DNA from: an uncultured Bacteroides sp.
GTDB taxonomy: Bacteria; Bacteroidota; Bacteroidia; Bacteroidales; Bacteroidaceae
Assembly (NCBI GenBank): GCA_905203765.1
Contig: CAJKXC010000005.1
Coordinates: 22,592-86,591, forward strand
DNA length: 64,000 nt
Direction of reading: 5' to 3'
In this document: positions 60,787 through 64,000 of the stretch, in pieces
How positions within the stretch are numbered: the stretch's first letter is position 1
How the letters are laid out: every line of letters begins with the position of its first letter
Notes under the pieces: generated by a model
Told to the model about the DNA's origin: nothing
Database searches by the model: none
The model's input: the letters and a program-made list of their open reading frames with translations, nothing else
Position numbers and translations under genes: made by a program

Positions 60787-60793
60787 GGATTTT

Positions 60794-60827
60794 TTTGCGA
60801 AAACTCTAACTATTTGGGCTATCTTTG
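60794..60827 (+). promoter_or_regulatory. Promoter of the PAP2 phosphatase gene
   Basis: TTTG (60794-60797) and TATCTTTG (60820-60827) are separated by 22 bp, close to the usual 19-21. The ATG at 60851 follows 23 bp later. Confidence 0.6.
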
Positions 60828-60850
60828 CACCGAACTAAGGCAATGAATTG

Positions 60851-61453
60851 ATGAAAAAGATGTTTTTTTTGGTATATTTCGCCTCTTTTGTTGTATTAAA
60901 TCTCTCTGCACAGAACTGGGACGTTAATACTTTGCATCGGATTAATAGTTGGGACAGTAAGTTTGTTCGCAACTATAACAAGATAATTTCACGCTCGGAA
61001 CCATATGTTGCTGTCGGTGTTCCGGTAGCGATGGCGATAGCTGCCTGGATAAAGCAAGATAAAGGTTTATTGAAAGATGCGGTCTATATAGGGACGAGTG
61101 TGGCGGGAACATTTGTGGTGAGTTATGGTCTGAAATATCTGGTGGATCGTGCACGGCCTTATGACACTTATCCGGACAGGGTGCACCCGTATAGCTATGA
61201 AGACAGCCCTTCTTTTCCTTCTTCGCATACGTCGACGGCTTTTGCGCTTGCCACCTCTTTGTGCGTCAAGTACCCTAAGTGGTACGTGATAGCCCCTTCT
61301 GCCCTGTGGGCTTGTTCGGTGGGAGTCTCGCGTATGAACGAGGGGGTGCACTATCCGTCGGATGTATTGGCGGGAGCGGCGATTGGCGTCGGATGTGCCG
61401 TGGCGAATGTCTATATAAACCGATGGCTGAACCGATGGTTATTCGGAAAATAA
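60851..61453 (+). CDS. PAP2-superfamily phosphatase
   Basis: The 200-residue protein (ATG at 60851) begins with a signal or first TM segment (MKKMFFLVYFASFVVLNLSAQ). All three PAP2 motifs are present: KYLVDRARPYD, FPSSHTSTAFA and SVGVSRMNEGVHYPSDVLAG, with the catalytic His residues and Asp. Substrates of this branch include lipid A phosphates, undecaprenyl pyrophosphate and phosphatidylglycerophosphate. The sequence does not say which. In Bacteroides, LpxF-type lipid A phosphatases belong to this superfamily, but motif-level reading cannot confirm that here. Confidence 0.9.
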   Translation: MKKMFFLVYFASFVVLNLSAQNWDVNTLHRINSWDSKFVRNYNKIISRSEPYVAVGVPVAMAIAAWIKQDKGLLKDAVYIGTSVAGTFVVSYGLKYLVDRARPYDTYPDRVHPYSYEDSPSFPSSHTSTAFALATSLCVKYPKWYVIAPSALWACSVGVSRMNEGVHYPSDVLAGAAIGVGCAVANVYINRWLNRWLFGK

Positions 61454-61509
61454 TGGCAGTTTAGGTGTATATTTTCTCAGTATATTTTCATTTGTGTATA
61501 TTTTATCTT

Positions 61510-61838
61510 TATATTTGCCTTCAGATATTTGCAACTATAAGCTTCTGACAGTAGAGGTGAGTGGGTTGTAGATGTATTTATATATATAGAAAGACGTTTA
61601 CTTGTGACGTCTTATCTGTGGCGTGCTTAAACTTCGCAACTTTAACATTCAGTCACATGGTAAGGCAACAGTAAGATGTCTACGGGTATGTTATGTCTAT
61701 TAGTGCGCTCTATCATGGGGTGTGCTGATACTATATACATATCGGCGTGGGCTTCTGTGTTGCTTATCCTTGACTGGAAGGCAATGCGAAGGCCGAGCAC
61801 GCGGGATAAGTGACGAGTACAGATCCCGCGCTTTTTTT
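61510..61838 (+). ncRNA. Candidate structured leader RNA or small RNA ending in an intrinsic terminator
   Basis: TATATTTG (61510-61517) could start a transcript at about 61525. Its 3' part folds as a rod: GCGTG (61745-61749) with CACGC (61798-61802), GGCTTC with GAAGGCC, GTGTTGC with GCAATGC, and TCCTT with GAAGG. It ends with CGCGGGAT (61800-61807) pairing ATCCCGCG (61823-61830) and seven T. CTTATCC (61763-61769) is exactly complementary to GGATAAG (61804-61810), which would disrupt the terminator stem, as in an attenuator. I could not match it to tmRNA, RNase P RNA, SRP RNA or a known riboswitch. Confidence 0.5.
61800..61838 (+). terminator. Rho-independent terminator in the leader
   Basis: CGCGGGAT (61800-61807) and ATCCCGCG (61823-61830) form an 8 bp GC-rich stem followed by C and seven T (61832-61838). 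Confidence 0.82.
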
Positions 61839-61912
61839 ATATATATACTTGATGAAATAAATGCTCATAACCTGGTTCGGTTCGGGATCTGCGGACACGT
61901 AAATGTCCGTCT

Positions 61913-62662
61913 ATGAAAGATAAGATTAAATTTCAATGTACGTCGTGCCAATATGTATTCGAGCACGATGCTTATCAAGAGAAATGCTTTTGCCCTAAAT
62001 GCGGACAGCCCAGTGAACGCTGCCAGGAAGCGAATCAATCATTGTGCTGTGACGAATGTGGGGCACAGATTGATGCAACACAGGCAGTGTGCCCGCACTG
62101 CGGATGTCCGGTTACTCCATCCAAACAACATTGCAACGAATGTGGTGCAGAATTCGACTGCTCGTTGGCGGCATGCCCCCAATGCGGTTATCCGGTTTCG
62201 CAGGCTCCCGTATCTCCCCCCGCAGTATCTATCACTCAAAACAGCTCTGCCGGCTTTCAGGAAGAAGAGCAACCATTGCCAACTGTCTCTTCTGGAAGTA
62301 ATACTTCTCTCTACTACATAATTGGCGGGGTGGTATTGTTTCTATTAATAGGTATAGGCGTATTCTTTTATATGAATGGTTTTTTGCGGACAAAGACAGC
62401 AGAAACTCCAATTGGAATTTTGCAAAATGGCGGAATAGGAACTTCCGTGACTCCTACACTTGTCGTAATCAACGGCACAAACCTACGGATGCGCTATGCT
62501 CCTTCGTTGGATGCGGAAATCTTCAAATGGGCGGATGGTACAAACCGTCATCCTGAAAAAGGAGAGAAATATCCTTATTTGGGAGAAGTGGGGGATTTTT
62601 ATAAGATAAACTACAAAGGTTATACGCTGTACGTATCTAAACAATATACTTATGTGGAATAG
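61913..62662 (+). CDS. Triple zinc-ribbon, single-TM protein with SH3-like C-terminal domain
   Basis: The 249-residue protein has three consecutive zinc ribbons (CTSC/CPKC, CDEC/CPHC, CNEC/CPQC, within about residues 9-92), a Pro/Ser-rich linker, one TM helix (YYIIGGVVLFLLIGIGVFFYM) and a C-terminal region (VVINGTNLRMRYAPSLDAEIFKWADGTNRHPEKGEKYPYLGE to YVSKQYTYVE) that looks like a bacterial SH3 domain. Zinc ribbons would be cytoplasmic and the SH3 part periplasmic, where it may bind peptidoglycan. The next gene, an L,D-transpeptidase, overlaps it by 11 bp, which supports a cell-wall connection. Confidence 0.82.
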   Translation: MKDKIKFQCTSCQYVFEHDAYQEKCFCPKCGQPSERCQEANQSLCCDECGAQIDATQAVCPHCGCPVTPSKQHCNECGAEFDCSLAACPQCGYPVSQAPVSPPAVSITQNSSAGFQEEEQPLPTVSSGSNTSLYYIIGGVVLFLLIGIGVFFYMNGFLRTKTAETPIGILQNGGIGTSVTPTLVVINGTNLRMRYAPSLDAEIFKWADGTNRHPEKGEKYPYLGEVGDFYKINYKGYTLYVSKQYTYVE

Positions 62663-63293
62663 AGTACATTCAGCTTTTATGGCTCCCTATATAGGTACTA
62701 TCAGTCTGTTTTTGATATTTCTCTTTCTGGTGTCGTGCAGAAACCGTATGGAGAAATCTGCTACTTCTGAACCGCTGGAGGAAAAGGAAGATACTGTCCA
62801 CCGTTCATTGAAAGAGAAAGAAGCGTGTTTCATTGTGATATCCAAGAAGGAATTACGCCTTTATATATATGAGTCTGTAAACGGGGATACTATGCGCGTG
62901 GCCCTCTATCCGGTGGCTTTAGGAAAGAATTTGGGGAACAAAGAACAGAGAGGGGATATGAAAACACCGGAGTCATCCGCCGGAGAACCTTTTATCATTA
63001 CTTCTATTGAAGATGCATCCGACTGGCATCATGATTTTCATGATGGACGCGGGTCTATCAAAGCTTACGGGCATTGGTTCCTTCGCCTGAAAGTTCCGGG
63101 GCATAAAGGAATCGGAATTCATGGCAGCACGAATAATGAGCAATCAATACCCGGCAGGGCCAGCGAAGGATGCATTCGCCTGCATGACAGCGACATCATG
63201 CACTTGAAAGAGCATTATGCATTTAAGGGTATGAAAGTCATCATCAAAGGAGAGAATGAAGAGAAGCTACCTTTTGAACAGAGAATCAACTAA
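62652..63293 (+). CDS. L,D-transpeptidase (YkuD domain) lipoprotein
   Basis: The protein has 213 residues if started at 62652, overlapping the previous gene by 11 bp; an ATG at 62679 (MAPYIGTISLFLIFLFLVSC) would also give a lipobox and cannot be excluded. The YkuD domain spans about residues 55-200: FIVISKKELRLYIYE, RGDMKTPESSAGEPF, and the catalytic block GIGIHGSTNNEQSIPGRASEGCIRLHDSD with the His and Cys pair. Enzymes of this fold make 3-3 crosslinks or attach proteins to peptidoglycan. It is in an operon between two zinc-ribbon membrane proteins. Confidence 0.9.
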   Translation: MWNRVHSAFMAPYIGTISLFLIFLFLVSCRNRMEKSATSEPLEEKEDTVHRSLKEKEACFIVISKKELRLYIYESVNGDTMRVALYPVALGKNLGNKEQRGDMKTPESSAGEPFIITSIEDASDWHHDFHDGRGSIKAYGHWFLRLKVPGHKGIGIHGSTNNEQSIPGRASEGCIRLHDSDIMHLKEHYAFKGMKVIIKGENEEKLPFEQRIN

Positions 63294-63319
63294 TATTTAT
63301 TTATTTAATCTTTACTATT

Positions 63320-63715
63320 ATGGCACTAATTTATTGTTCACACTGTGGAAAACAAGTTTCGGATAAAGCAGCAGCTTGTCCTCATTGTCATGCTAACCTG
63401 CACACTGCACAGCCTGCTCCACAACCTTCTTACCAGCAAAGCGTCAGTACTACGCAGCAATCGGTTTTCGTAAATGTTCCTACAAAAAGTTCCAATGGCA
63501 TAGGTACTGCGGGACTGGTTTTCGCTCTTTTGGGCTTTTTCTTCTGCTGGGTACCGGTGTTAGGTTGGGTCATCTGGTTTTTAGGACTGCTCTTTAGCTT
63601 CATCGGGTTGTTTAAGAGCCCTCGTGGATGCGCCATTGCAGGGTTCATTATTTCTATTATCGATTTGATTATATTGGTAGCTTTGGTTGGTGTTCTTGCA
63701 GCGGCATTCAGTTAA
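63320..63715 (+). CDS. Zinc-ribbon protein with two to three TM segments (DUF4190-like)
   Basis: The 131-residue protein starts with one zinc ribbon (YCSHCGKQVSDKAAACPHC), then a Gln/Ser/Pro-rich linker (HTAQPAPQPSYQQSVSTTQQ), and hydrophobic helices GIGTAGLVFALLGFFFCWVPVLGWVIWFLGLLFSFIGL and GCAIAGFIISIIDLIILVALVGVL. This zinc-ribbon plus DUF4190-like arrangement is common and uncharacterised. It lies 26 bp after the L,D-transpeptidase gene and shares the zinc-ribbon theme with the first gene of the cluster. Confidence 0.85.
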   Translation: MALIYCSHCGKQVSDKAAACPHCHANLHTAQPAPQPSYQQSVSTTQQSVFVNVPTKSSNGIGTAGLVFALLGFFFCWVPVLGWVIWFLGLLFSFIGLFKSPRGCAIAGFIISIIDLIILVALVGVLAAAFS

Positions 63716-63742
63716 AGAATGAATGGCGAAGCCTGGAAAGAG

Positions 63743-63781
63743 AAAGCCTCCCCTCAATATTCATCTGAGGGGAGGCTTTGC
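63743..63781. terminator. Bidirectional terminator
   Basis: AAAGCCTCCCCTCA (63743-63756) and TGAGGGGAGGCTTT (63766-63779) are perfect 14 bp inverted repeats with A and T at the ends. It separates the zinc-ribbon gene from the convergent GH3-type gene. Confidence 0.9.
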
Positions 63782-63809
63782 TTAATAGCGTTTATTCATG
63801 TTAGGTATC

Positions 63810-64000
63810 TTAAATCTCTATTGTCTGGTTCAGTTTGATGTCCTGTGAAGAACCACCTACCTGTATATTGACAGCTCCCGGTTCAACTTTCCAACCGTTG
63901 GTTGCTTCATCCCAATGACGCAGTTTCTCAATAGGAATCTGTACTTTCACAGCTTTGGTCTCACCTGCTTTCAGGAATACGCGTTGGAATCCTTTCAGTT
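63810..64000 (-). CDS. C-terminal fibronectin III-like end of a GH3-type glycoside hydrolase, truncated by window end
   Basis: Only the last 63 codons are present. The minus strand reads LKGFQRVFLKAGETKAVKVQ, then IPIEKLRHWDEATNGW, KVEPGAVNIQVGGSSQDIKL and NQTIEI with the stop at the complement of 63810-63812. The KGFxRVxLKAGE...LxxWDE...W..EPG...I.VGGSS pattern is the Fn3-like domain at the C-terminus of GH3 beta-glucosidases and beta-xylosidases. The catalytic domains are outside the window, so substrate cannot be judged. Confidence 0.85.
   Translation of the reverse strand, partial: LKGFQRVFLKAGETKAVKVQIPIEKLRHWDEATNGWKVEPGAVNIQVGGSSQDIKLNQTIEI

Larger units (their letters stand above)
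61454..61912 (+). other. Long gene-free leader region
   Basis: The 459 bp gap holds no convincing coding sequence. It contains a -7 element (TATATTTG, 61510-61517), about 280 bp of sequence with potential for long imperfect stems, a terminator (61800-61838), and 74 bp leading to the zinc-ribbon gene, with a small hairpin GGACA...TGTCC just before the start codon. Confidence 0.7.

Noticed and set aside
61525..61838. The leader as tmRNA, RNase P RNA or SRP RNA
   Set aside because: No tag-peptide frame or tRNA-like 3' end, no GAGGAAAGUCC-type RNase P core, and no GGAAGGAAGCAGCC-type SRP loop were found.

Overview
The window is a chromosomal segment of a gut-type Bacteroides (order Bacteroidales). 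Two SusC/SusD polysaccharide utilisation loci (PULs), a hybrid two-component sensor and a SusR-like regulator, many lipoproteins with Lys-rich signal peptides, fimbrillin/DUF5119 genes, a fumarate reductase of the Bacteroides type, and promoters of the TAnnTTTG class all point the same way. No rRNA, tRNA, insertion sequence, transposase, CRISPR array or prophage module was found.

Layout. 1-15.1 kb: PUL 1. A divergent, truncated hybrid two-component sensor faces a plus-strand run of GH31, SusC, SusD, a lipoprotein of the N-acylglucosamine/cellobiose 2-epimerase family, GH9, and a secreted protein of unknown family that overlaps the GH9 gene. 15.1-20.4 kb: minus-strand housekeeping (zinc ABC ATPase and binding protein with no permease beside them, MnmD-like methyltransferase, YqaA-like and unknown membrane proteins, PurD). 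20.4-25.0 kb: a PtpA-like S9 peptidase, an ORF6N-domain gene preceded by degenerate copies of part of its own coding sequence, and an RlmL-like RNA methyltransferase with an Arg/Glu-rich tail. 25.1-27.4 kb: divergent cysE/cysK around a palindrome. 27.4-40 kb: LruC-type lipoprotein, nitroimidazole-resistance-like flavoprotein, RNase R, cation efflux protein, SDR/PAP2 pair, DusB, DUF2059, U32 peptidase, thioesterase, DprA. 40-52.7 kb: PUL 2 on the minus strand (GDPD lipoprotein, SusR-like regulator, small lipoprotein, duplicated-domain secreted protein, SusC, SusD, GH71/99-like, GH97), probably for an alpha-glucan. 52.9-55 kb: DUF5119 lipoprotein and fimbrillin. 55.1-60.7 kb: fumarate reductase/succinate dehydrogenase operon flanked by two paralogous AraC regulators that share an N-terminal cysteine cluster. 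60.8-64 kb: PAP2 phosphatase, a long leader with a terminator and a possible competing fold, zinc-ribbon proteins, an L,D-transpeptidase, and the end of a GH3-type enzyme.

The most unusual structures are not ordinary genes. (1) Three to four imperfect copies of a ~50 bp stretch of the ORF6N gene lie directly upstream of it in the same sense and, when translated, still read as the ORF6N core motif. (2) At least five intergenic gaps contain tandem arrays with a strict 22 bp (or 23-24 bp) period and palindromic cores, but with different core sequences at different loci; two arrays 42 kb apart share the same core. (3) A 42 bp near-perfect inverted repeat lies between the two PUL 2 enzyme genes, and a 20 bp perfect inverted repeat sits in frame inside a thioesterase gene. 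(4) The 61.5-61.84 kb leader looks like an attenuator. (5) The 631-residue protein in PUL 1 could be an undescribed carbohydrate-active enzyme.

All functional statements rest on recalled family motifs and context; no database search was possible.
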